The notes: generated by a model from the sequence alone, not told the origin. DNA of 6,328 nucleotides from Desulfobacterales bacterium (GCA_029934695.1 JAOZLU010000052.1:14807-21134), one strand, 5' to 3'. Positions 1-4,375 are shown, counted from the stretch's first letter. Numbers and translations are program-made.

Positions 1-111
1 GTTTGGAATTTATTTGGAATTTGGCCATTGTGATTTGTGATTTATTTGGAATTTGGCCATTGTGATTTGTGATTTATTTGGAATTTGTGATTTGTGATTT
101 ATTTGGAATTT
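1..111. repeat. 32-bp word-like tandem repeat array
   Basis: Two identical 32-bp units lie at 12-43 and 44-75. Each is an 11-bp block (atttggaattt) followed by a 21-bp block that starts ggccattgtga and ends with two gtgattt words. A third copy at 76-100 lacks the 7 bases ggccatt, and one more 11-bp block closes the array at 101-111. Positions 1-11 are a further partial block, so the array probably continues beyond the window edge. The array is AT-rich and noncoding. It begins exactly where the TOPRIM-like gene ends, and that gene's TAA stop (112-110) uses repeat bases. No terminator hairpin is visible here. Confidence 0.9.
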
Positions 112-661
112 ATCGGTAAATCTCGTTATCATTGATGACCGAGGACAGAAATTTATGAAGATTATTTACCAGCGGATGTTTTTGCATCGAATGAATTGTC
201 TGCTCATCTAAGTTTCCGAGTATTTTTTCTGCTATCTGATCTTCACCTCCAAGTACATCGGATAAGAACTCTTTCGGATTCAGTCTGCCCGCTTCCCATT
301 CAGTATCAGAAAACTTCCGGTTGGCAAGTCTTTCAACAAAAGTCTGATCCTGAAGGAACAGCATTTCCGTTTTCGGCACTGCCAAAAGCACGTCAAAGCG
401 GATGCCTGGAGATACATAATCGAGAAGTTCCTCCAAAAGAAGGCTCTGCTCCTCAATTACTGATTCATCAGTTGTATCAGTATCAACAACCAGCACCACC
501 GGGCGTTGCTTCACAGCAAGAACCGATCTTGCCAGAGAGCAGGCTGAAGAGCGAAATGCTCCGAATGCAAACTCTGTTTCATTGACGATATTATCTGGAA
601 GCAGTCTGTTAAGTATCCCAAGTGCGGACTGACCGTTTGTTATCACATAAGCTTTCTTCAT
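110..661 (-). CDS. TOPRIM-like hypothetical protein, partner of the upstream nuclease
   Basis: This is a 183-aa soluble protein with no signal peptide or membrane segment. I do not recognise a named family, but the layout resembles a compact TOPRIM fold. A first strand and turn (VITNGQSALGIL, residues 6-17) sits where TOPRIM proteins usually have a [IV]EG motif. It is followed by a helix-rich stretch and then a hydrophobic strand ending in a DxD motif (VVLVVDTDT, D60 and D62). A further strand-turn, LLAVPKTEMLFL (92-103), supplies an acidic residue, E99. The usual catalytic Glu of motif 1 appears as Asn9, so metal-dependent catalysis may be altered or lost. The ATG at 661 has a good AGAGG site (671-667) five bases upstream, and that site overlaps the stop codon of the nuclease gene. 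The two genes are 8 bp apart and probably translationally coupled. The fold call is inferred from motifs only; the open reading frame itself is convincing. Confidence 0.8.
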   Translation of the reverse strand: MKKAYVITNGQSALGILNRLLPDNIVNETEFAFGAFRSSACSLARSVLAVKQRPVVLVVDTDTTDESVIEEQSLLLEELLDYVSPGIRFDVLLAVPKTEMLFLQDQTFVERLANRKFSDTEWEAGRLNPKEFLSDVLGGEDQIAEKILGNLDEQTIHSMQKHPLVNNLHKFLSSVINDNEIYR

Positions 662-666
662 GGCAG

Positions 667-671
667 CCTCT
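667..671 (-). promoter_or_regulatory. Shine-Dalgarno site overlapping the upstream stop codon
   Basis: AGAGG on the minus strand lies 5 bases before the ATG at 661 and overlaps the TAG stop (672-670) of the nuclease gene. This geometry supports the chosen start of the TOPRIM-like gene and suggests ribosomes terminating on the nuclease message can restart there. Confidence 0.7.
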
Positions 672-1203
672 ATTTAATTTTAAGGTAGTAATCTGGAATT
701 CCATCCTCAATACAATGGCGATATTTTTCAATAAGCCCCCGCTTCATATACCGTTTCCTAAGCGCATAAGTGATTTCCTCACCTGTCCATAGAAGTATTT
801 TCTGAGGTGAAGTTTTCTGTTCCAGCATAAGAGCGGATTCAGTGAACCCGCTACGGCTGAAAACCATGCCCATTGTGGCCGTCGGCCTTCGGGAAAGCTG
901 ATTCCGCAATTTTGCCATAGGCTCAATATTCACACTCTCTGCCTGATCTTTGCACTCGATTAAAAAGGCAAGGCCCTCCAGATAGACAACCCCGTCTATC
1001 TGTTCAAGCTTTCCCACATTGTACGGCCAGCGAATTTTTGCGCCGTCCAGTTGAAATGCCCGGAGTACCAAATATTCAAATGCCCTGCCCGGCATCCAGC
1101 CTTCCTTATCCGTAGTTCCTGCCTCTATCCGTTCCCAAAGCGATAAAAGGCTGTCCCAGTCATATTCGGAAATTTTTTTCTCGTATTCAATATTGCTGTC
1201 CAT
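670..1203 (-). CDS. Mrr-like PD-(D/E)XK restriction endonuclease domain protein
   Basis: This 177-aa protein has the Mrr/type IV restriction-endonuclease-like core. Helix GRAFEYLV (39-46) carries Glu43. The QIDG motif follows with Asp70, then the strand FLIECKD with Glu83 and Lys85 (the D-ExK catalytic set), then a helix containing Gln102 (LRNQL), typical of Mrr-like nucleases. All expected catalytic positions are intact. No DNA-binding, helicase or methyltransferase domain is fused, so the protein is a bare nuclease domain with a short N-terminal helix. I chose the ATG at 1203. A TTG eight codons earlier (1227) lies inside the U-tract of the atpE terminator and has no ribosome site. The next gene starts 8 bp downstream and is probably coupled. 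No clear promoter is seen in the short gap after the atpE terminator. Its target (foreign, modified or broken DNA) cannot be read from the sequence. Confidence 0.85.
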   Translation of the reverse strand: MDSNIEYEKKISEYDWDSLLSLWERIEAGTTDKEGWMPGRAFEYLVLRAFQLDGAKIRWPYNVGKLEQIDGVVYLEGLAFLIECKDQAESVNIEPMAKLRNQLSRRPTATMGMVFSRSGFTESALMLEQKTSPQKILLWTGEEITYALRKRYMKRGLIEKYRHCIEDGIPDYYLKIK

Positions 1204-1225
1204 TTTCCGGAATCTCTGAAAATTC

Positions 1226-1262
1226 AAAAAAAACAGGGCTGTCCCTTTCGGAACAGCCCTGT
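1226..1262 (-). terminator. Rho-independent terminator after atpE
   Basis: A perfect 10-bp GC-rich stem (acagggctgt at 1233-1242 pairing with acagccctgt at 1253-1262) with a 10-base loop is followed, on the minus strand, by eight U residues (the A tract at 1226-1233). It starts 28 bases past the atpE stop and is oriented to end the atp transcript before the nuclease gene. The plus-strand side lacks a U-tract, so it works in one direction only. Confidence 0.95.
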
Positions 1263-1289
1263 CTTATTTGTCATTTATGCTGCGGTTTT

Positions 1290-1586
1290 TCAGTGAGTGC
1301 CAGCAGCTTTGCCCAACAGACCAGCAATAGCGCCAGCCTGGGGATGAGCATAGATAAGGATCAGAGCGACTACCAATGCGTAGATACACAGAGATTCGAT
1401 CATAGCAAGACCGATCAGCATGGTAACAGTTACCTTACCTGAAGATTCAGGATTTCTTGCAATACCTTCAACAGCAGCTTTCAGGCCAATGCCCTGCCCG
1501 AGGCCACAGCCAAAAGCTGCAATTGCAACCCCAAAACCGGCAGCAGTCACGCAAGCGATGAAAAAATTTAATGCTTGTGCTTCCAT
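1290..1586 (-). CDS. atpE: ATP synthase F0 subunit c
   Basis: This 98-aa double-hairpin membrane protein is the c subunit, which oligomerises into the rotor ring of the F-type ATP synthase in the inner membrane. Helix 1 (about 8-33) has the Gly/Ala-rich face (GFGVAIAAFGCGLGQG). The polar loop is ARNPE (43-47). Helix 2 (about 54-80) carries the ion-binding carboxylate Glu64 in MIESLCIY. Gln31, Glu64, Ser65 and Tyr69 occupy the ligand positions known from sodium-binding c rings, but Leu66 replaces the Thr found in Ilyobacter, as in proton-using cyanobacterial rings. Coupling-ion identity is therefore open. The C-terminal tail of about 15 residues is longer than in many c subunits. The ATG at 1586 has a strong AAGGAGG (1605-1599) 12 bases upstream. 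The gene is last in the F0 operon and is followed by a strong terminator. Confidence 0.97.
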   Translation of the reverse strand: MEAQALNFFIACVTAAGFGVAIAAFGCGLGQGIGLKAAVEGIARNPESSGKVTVTMLIGLAMIESLCIYALVVALILIYAHPQAGAIAGLLGKAAGTH

Positions 1587-1655
1587 ATTCTGTTTCTTCC
1601 TCCTTTTTAAATTTTACTCCTAAGCTTCTTCCATTATCCCAAAAAATCATTCCAG

Positions 1656-1736
1656 TTTATCAGTCACCAGTTATCGTTCCGATAAGCCCGTAAAGACCTG
1701 AAACGCTGTTAATGATCACTGATTACCGGTTACTGA
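1656..1736. repeat. Degenerate word-like repeats in the atpB-atpE gap
   Basis: Two stretches (1656-1676 and 1711-1736) share reshuffled words such as atcagtcacc, agttatc, actgatta and ggttactga. A small hairpin, TTATCG-TTC-CGATAA, lies at 1671-1685. No coding sense or terminator is apparent. The style matches the word-like repeats at both ends of the window but the words differ. The rest of the gap up to atpE holds only the atpE ribosome site. Confidence 0.5.
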
Positions 1737-1822
1737 CTAGTACAGCAACTCGTAAATTTGTCACCCCCCTCTTAGCTATTATATAAGAGAGGGGGTGACG
1801 AACTTGTAAGTTGTGGTACTAG
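1737..1822. mobile_element. MITE-like imperfect palindrome flanked by CTAG
   Basis: A 78-bp element (1741-1818) is almost wholly self-complementary. Its left arm starts tacagcaact and its right arm ends agttgtggta. The inner arms pair tightly (gtcacccccctctta at 1760-1774 against taagagagggggtgac at 1784-1799, with one bulge) around an AT-rich loop. CTAG occurs immediately on both sides (1737-1740 and 1819-1822), as expected for a 4-bp target duplication of the kind used by some IS5-type elements. Because CTAG is itself a palindrome, it also simply extends the inverted repeat. There is no ORF inside. The minus-strand transcript would form a long hairpin without a U-tract, so it looks like a processing or stability element rather than a terminator. 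The TAG stop of atpB lies within the right CTAG. Confidence 0.6.
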
Positions 1823-2508
1823 TGTGCATGTTCCATGGAGCCTGTAAAATACATGATTGACAACAGGAAAAACACAAACGCCTGTACAAAGGCGACAAAA
1901 ACGCCAAGTGCCATGATCGGCAACGGCGCAAAAAAAGCGCCTGCCAGTGAGAAAAGAATGCCCAGAACCAACTCATGCCCCATCATATTACCGAAAAGAC
2001 GGAAGGACAGGGAGAGAATACGGGCAACATGACCGATAACCTCAATGGGGAGCATAATCGGAATCATCCACCATACAGGCCCCAAGAAATGCTTGATATA
2101 GCTTGGACCATGATACAAGAGACCGATAATATGGGTAAAAACAACAACCACCACCGCACAGGAAAGCGTCGTGTTCAGGCTGGCGGTCGGCGGATAAAAG
2201 CCCGGAATCAGGCCGATCAGGTTGCACCCGAGAATATAAATGAATATGGTTGCAGCCAGGGGCAAGAGCCACCGCCCCTCTTCTCCGGTAACTGTTACCA
2301 TAAACTCTTCGATGCTGGAAATGATAACTTCCAGCAAATTTTGCACTTTGCCCGGAACCATGCTCATGGCCTTGACCGGCATGTAACCGAAAACAATAAG
2401 CAGAATCATTACCACCCATGAATACACCACATGGGGATATGCATGGGCAAAATGTCCCAGACCGAGCATTTCAAACAACTTCACAAAAAACAGATAGGGA
2501 TGTTCCAC
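1819..2508 (-). CDS. atpB: ATP synthase F0 subunit a
   Basis: This 229-aa polytopic protein is the stator a subunit that forms the ion half-channels next to the c ring. The diagnostic motif LSLSFRLFGNMMGHEL (165-180) contains the essential Arg170 (equivalent to E. coli Arg210) and Glu179 (equivalent to Glu219). Gln209 in FVAFVQAFVFFLLS matches E. coli Gln252. Hydrophobic helices are visible at about 27-46, 82-103, 114-133, 146-163, 180-200 and 203-222. The start is GTG at 2508, with AAGGAGG (2527-2521) 12 bases upstream. That site sits within the last codons of atpI, whose stop is only 4 bp away, which indicates tight coupling. The protein ends in a short His-containing tail (MEHAH), and its TAG stop lies in the CTAG that borders the MITE-like palindrome. 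Confidence 0.97.
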   Translation of the reverse strand: MEHPYLFFVKLFEMLGLGHFAHAYPHVVYSWVVMILLIVFGYMPVKAMSMVPGKVQNLLEVIISSIEEFMVTVTGEEGRWLLPLAATIFIYILGCNLIGLIPGFYPPTASLNTTLSCAVVVVVFTHIIGLLYHGPSYIKHFLGPVWWMIPIMLPIEVIGHVARILSLSFRLFGNMMGHELVLGILFSLAGAFFAPLPIMALGVFVAFVQAFVFFLLSIMYFTGSMEHAH

Positions 2509-2512
2509 TTTT

Positions 2513-2899
2513 TTACATTGCCTCCTTCAAAAAAAGTTTTTTTAGTTCCAACAAGGTTGCAAGGGTAATGCTCGCAACCACAACGGAAAGGCCGACAAAC
2601 AGGCCTAAAGGGTTGACATAGTGTCCTGATATCAGGACGAATATAATAAAACCGCTCGCAATGAAACGGATATAATACTTGGCAATGATGATGTTGTGAG
2701 ACGAAAGATGAGGCGGTCTGAGGGCTTTTTTAAGCGTCCGATATAACAGATGAAAATTTATTGTGACAATAAGCCCCCCAAATATGATCCCTCTGGCGAA
2801 ATCCGGTGGGGACATCATAAGACCAGTAATACTTACCGCCAAAAGAAGGATCCAGTTTGAACGGGTAATAAATATTAAAAGACGTTGCTGAATATTCAC
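2513..2899 (-). CDS. atpI: ATP synthase subunit I (AtpI-like)
   Basis: This small 128-aa membrane protein sits in the classic AtpI position between atpZ and atpB. Four hydrophobic helices are visible at about 15-31, 35-55, 74-93 and 96-117, with a basic loop (YRTLKKALRPPH, 53-64) between the second and third, as in the ATP-synt_I family. Family members assist c-ring assembly, and in some bacilli act with AtpZ in divalent-cation supply. Sequence conservation in this family is low, so identity rests on topology, size and context. The start is GTG at 2899 with a modest AGGA site about 11 bases upstream. It begins 16 bp after the atpZ stop, and its own stop is 4 bp before atpB. Confidence 0.85.
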   Translation of the reverse strand: MNIQQRLLIFITRSNWILLLAVSITGLMMSPPDFARGIIFGGLIVTINFHLLYRTLKKALRPPHLSSHNIIIAKYYIRFIASGFIIFVLISGHYVNPLGLFVGLSVVVASITLATLLELKKLFLKEAM

Positions 2900-2915
2900 A
2901 ATAATTTTTTTCCTG

Positions 2916-3137
2916 TCACAGTTTTCTGCTTCTTTCTATTGCCATTCCAATATTTCTGAATCCTGCCGCGATTCCAAGGCCCAGAAAAATAAGCGTGAGC
3001 CACGGCGTTGTGTGAAATACATGCCTGTCAAGATATACGCCCGCCCCCAGTCCGATGAAAATTGAAAGTGCCACTGAGAGCCCGATACTGCTGAAATACG
3101 TCAGTTCCTTCAAGTTACTTACGTTCTCTTTTTTCAT
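2916..3137 (-). CDS. atpZ: AtpZ-type F0F1 ATPase accessory membrane protein
   Basis: This 73-aa protein has two membrane helices (about 13-35 and 45-66) and the AtpZ/ATPase_gene1 hallmarks: a Gly-rich first helix ending in GVYLDR (33-38), PWLTLIFLGLGIAAG in the second helix and the closing GFRN (59-62). It is the first gene of the F0 operon. Family members are small partners of AtpI; a role in magnesium or calcium supply to the synthase has been proposed in alkaliphilic bacilli. The ATG at 3137 gives the normal family length but has no good ribosome site directly upstream. A short ORF with a strong site begins 40 bases earlier, in another frame, and overlaps this start, so translation may be coupled to it. 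Confidence 0.9.
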   Translation of the reverse strand: MKKENVSNLKELTYFSSIGLSVALSIFIGLGAGVYLDRHVFHTTPWLTLIFLGLGIAAGFRNIGMAIERSRKL

Positions 3138-3177
3138 AAAAACGAATGCTTTCCCGGACAGGAATAACAGACATCAT
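3115..3177 (-). other. Possible 20-codon leader ORF overlapping the atpZ start
   Basis: On the minus strand, GAGG (3184-3181) precedes tandem ATGs at 3177 and 3174 with 3 and 6 bases of spacing, the best ribosome site upstream of atpZ. The frame runs 20 codons to TAA at 3117-3115, passing over the atpZ ATG one base out of register. It may be a leader that delivers ribosomes to atpZ. Alternatively it marks a frameshift (there is an A6 run at the atpZ start) that would extend AtpZ at its N terminus. The peptide matches nothing I recognise. Confidence 0.35.
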
Positions 3178-3203
3178 AATCCTCTGCGAAAGTTAAAGAG
3201 AGA

Positions 3204-3232
3204 CCTTTAGCACAGGATAATCATCAAGTCAA
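3204..3232 (-). promoter_or_regulatory. Sigma-70-type promoter of the F0 operon
   Basis: On the minus strand, TTGACT (3232-3227), a 17-base spacer and TAAAGG (3209-3204) preceded by GC form a promoter. The -35 fits the sigma-70 consensus well and the -10 only partly. Transcription should start near 3197, about 20 bases before the leader ORF and 60 before atpZ. The pyrK promoter has the same spacer length and the same GCTAAAGG, which supports both calls. Confidence 0.65.
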
Positions 3233-3253
3233 TGCAAAAATTCACAGAAATTA

Positions 3254-3276
3254 AAATTTCAGCACATCGGAAATTT
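3254..3276. other. Small AT-rich inverted repeat upstream of the atp promoter
   Basis: aaatttc (3254-3260) and gaaattt (3270-3276) form a 7-bp inverted repeat with a 9-base centre, starting 22 bases upstream of the -35 box of the atp promoter. It could be an operator or an AT-rich upstream element. It is short enough to be chance. Confidence 0.25.
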
Positions 3277-3308
3277 ATCTGTCACCGCTATTTTCGGATT
3301 CAATCCTT

Positions 3309-3340
3309 ATTATATCTGCTGAATTTCACAGGCACTGTGA
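3309..3340 (-). promoter_or_regulatory. Consensus -10 with a palindrome in place of a -35
   Basis: On the minus strand a perfect TATAAT (3314-3309) has no recognisable -35 box. Instead, the interval 3326-3340 is a palindrome, TCACAG-TGC-CTGTGA. This looks like a second, regulated promoter for the F0 operon, located just after the pyrK stop. The half-sites are in the opposite orientation from CRP/FNR-type sites, so the binding protein is unknown. Apart from this, the atp promoter and the inverted repeat at 3254-3276, the interval between pyrK and atpZ shows nothing, including no U-tract terminator for pyrK. Confidence 0.35.
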
Positions 3341-3359
3341 CATGCATTGCAAATTTTAT

Positions 3360-4157
3360 TCATATTTTAAGGATGCTTGCATTAAAAACCGGTCCGTCCG
3401 CACATGCGTGAAAATATCTGTCTGAATCCTTTCTGCTTTCAACAGCACATCCAAGACAGGCCCCCATGCCGCAGGCCATCATGGTTTCAATGGACACCTG
3501 GCACGGCACGGCATATATTTCTGTCATCTGAGTGACAGCTTTCAGCATTGGTGTCGGGCCGCACGCGTAAATCATGTCCGGCCGATGTTCTTTTATGGCT
3601 GCGCTGACAATATCTGTGACAAACCCTTTTTTGCCGGCACTTCCGTCATCTGTTGTGGTATTTACGGACATTCCCAAGGTGAAAAAATGATCCCCGCACA
3701 GCAGATCATCCTTTGATCTGCCGCCATTAAATACCATGCACTTTGAAAGGTCAACCCCTTTTTTTTGCAAAGATGAGGCCAGAAAAACCATGGGGGCGAT
3801 TCCGACTCCGCCGGCAACCATAAAAATGCGGCCGATGGTATCGGGGATAAGGAAATGGCTGCCCAAAGGCCCCAGAACGCCGATGATGTCCCCTTTTTTA
3901 TAAAAGGAAAGCTTTTTTGTGCATGTTCCCACGATTTTATAAAGTATCTCAACCCCTTGTCCATGGCTGTCAGTTGTGACAAGCCTGTGTATGGAAAACG
4001 GACGCCGAAGCAGCGGGGCAGTCTGATCCCCAAATCCCAGCATAATGAACTGCCCGGGTTGTGCATCTGAATATCCCCTGTGGCATTTTATGCCAATCCT
4101 GTAATAGGAAGGCCCTATCTTTTTGTTCCACAGTATCTGATTTTTTTCCTGAAACAT
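3360..4157 (-). CDS. pyrK: Dihydroorotate dehydrogenase electron-transfer subunit
   Basis: This is a 265-aa cytoplasmic flavin/iron-sulfur protein of the ferredoxin-reductase fold. It passes electrons from dihydroorotate oxidation by PyrD to NAD+ in pyrimidine synthesis. Visible features are the FAD-binding motif LRRPFSIH (50-57), the glycine-rich nucleotide motif MVAGGVGIAPM (113-123), CGPTPML (199-205), and a C-terminal 2Fe-2S site with Cys229, Cys234, Cys237 and Cys252 in ACGMGACLGC and ACADGPVFNA. All four cluster ligands are present. I chose the ATG at 4157 because it gives the family length (about 255-265 aa) and aligns the N terminus. In-frame starts at 4193 (ATG) and 4196 (TTG) would add 12-13 residues and are also poorly supported by ribosome sites. 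The usual partner pyrD is not adjacent. Related reductases (NfnA/SudB type) are less likely given the C-terminal cluster motif. Confidence 0.93.
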   Translation of the reverse strand: MFQEKNQILWNKKIGPSYYRIGIKCHRGYSDAQPGQFIMLGFGDQTAPLLRRPFSIHRLVTTDSHGQGVEILYKIVGTCTKKLSFYKKGDIIGVLGPLGSHFLIPDTIGRIFMVAGGVGIAPMVFLASSLQKKGVDLSKCMVFNGGRSKDDLLCGDHFFTLGMSVNTTTDDGSAGKKGFVTDIVSAAIKEHRPDMIYACGPTPMLKAVTQMTEIYAVPCQVSIETMMACGMGACLGCAVESRKDSDRYFHACADGPVFNASILKI

Positions 4158-4164
4158 ATCTTGC

Positions 4165-4215
4165 TTAATTTTTTGCAGTGTCAAGGACAGCATCAATCAA
4201 ATTCACGGTCCTCAT
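4165..4215 (-). other. Possible 16-codon leader ORF ahead of pyrK
   Basis: AAGG with a 5-base gap precedes an ATG at 4215, the best ribosome site in the pyrK 5' region. The frame runs 16 codons to TAA at 4167-4165, ending 7 bases before the preferred pyrK ATG (4157) and one base out of register with it. This geometry suggests a leader peptide or translational coupling. A frameshifted or misread pyrK N terminus is the alternative. Confidence 0.4.
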
Positions 4216-4254
4216 TTATACCTTAATTAATATTAGCCAGATAAAAACACCAAG

Positions 4255-4283
4255 CCTTTAGCAAAAAAGGAGGCAGAATGCAA
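4255..4283 (-). promoter_or_regulatory. Sigma-70-type promoter of pyrK
   Basis: On the minus strand, TTGCAT (4283-4278), a 17-base spacer and TAAAGG (4260-4255) preceded by GC form a promoter with the same layout and -10 as the atp promoter. The start of transcription should be near 4248, giving a leader of about 90 bases before the pyrK ATG at 4157. Confidence 0.6.
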
Positions 4284-4326
4284 TCCTTAAAATGAAATTA
4301 CGCCCATAAAAGAGTCTTGAATGAAT

Positions 4327-4375
4327 AAAAATGTTGTCTGATGGGGTCAGACCGCGGGATTTCTCAATCCCGCGG
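4327..4375 (-). terminator. Two abutting hairpins after the sensor kinase
   Basis: Reading the minus strand, a perfect 10-bp stem (ccgcgggatt at 4352-4361 with aatcccgcgg at 4366-4375, 4-base loop) is followed at once by a 6-bp stem (gtctga at 4336-4341 with tcagac at 4347-4352, 5-base loop), then AACA and five Ts (4331-4327). The two stems share base 4352. The pair starts 8 bases past the kinase stop and should end its transcript before the pyrK promoter. The U-tract is short, so efficiency is uncertain. Confidence 0.7.

Noticed and set aside
1..111. CRISPR array
   Set aside because: The 32-bp units are directly adjoining with no unique spacers, and no cas genes are present, so this is a simple tandem repeat.
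196..585. Plus-strand open frame of 129 codons opposite the TOPRIM-like gene
   Set aside because: It lies wholly antisense to a well-supported coupled gene, has no ribosome site and gives a composition with no recognisable domain.
1204..1227. Longer nuclease start at TTG 1227
   Set aside because: The TTG lies in the U-tract of the atpE terminator, has no ribosome site and adds eight residues of no evident function.
1759..1800. Intrinsic terminator between atpB and atpE
   Set aside because: The stem is strong but is followed by AAATTTACG on the minus strand, not a U-tract, and atpE has no evident promoter of its own downstream of it.
1975..2421. Plus-strand open frame of 148 codons opposite atpB
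   Set aside because: It is a shadow of the conserved a-subunit gene, rich in His, Asn and Gln as expected from reading hydrophobic codons backwards.
3326..3340. CRP/FNR binding site
   Set aside because: The half-sites are TCACA then TGTGA, the reverse order of the known consensus, with a 5-base gap.
4265..4295. Plus-strand AAAGGAGG followed by ATG, resembling a gene start
   Set aside because: The frame stops after five codons, and the bases are the spacer of the minus-strand pyrK promoter.
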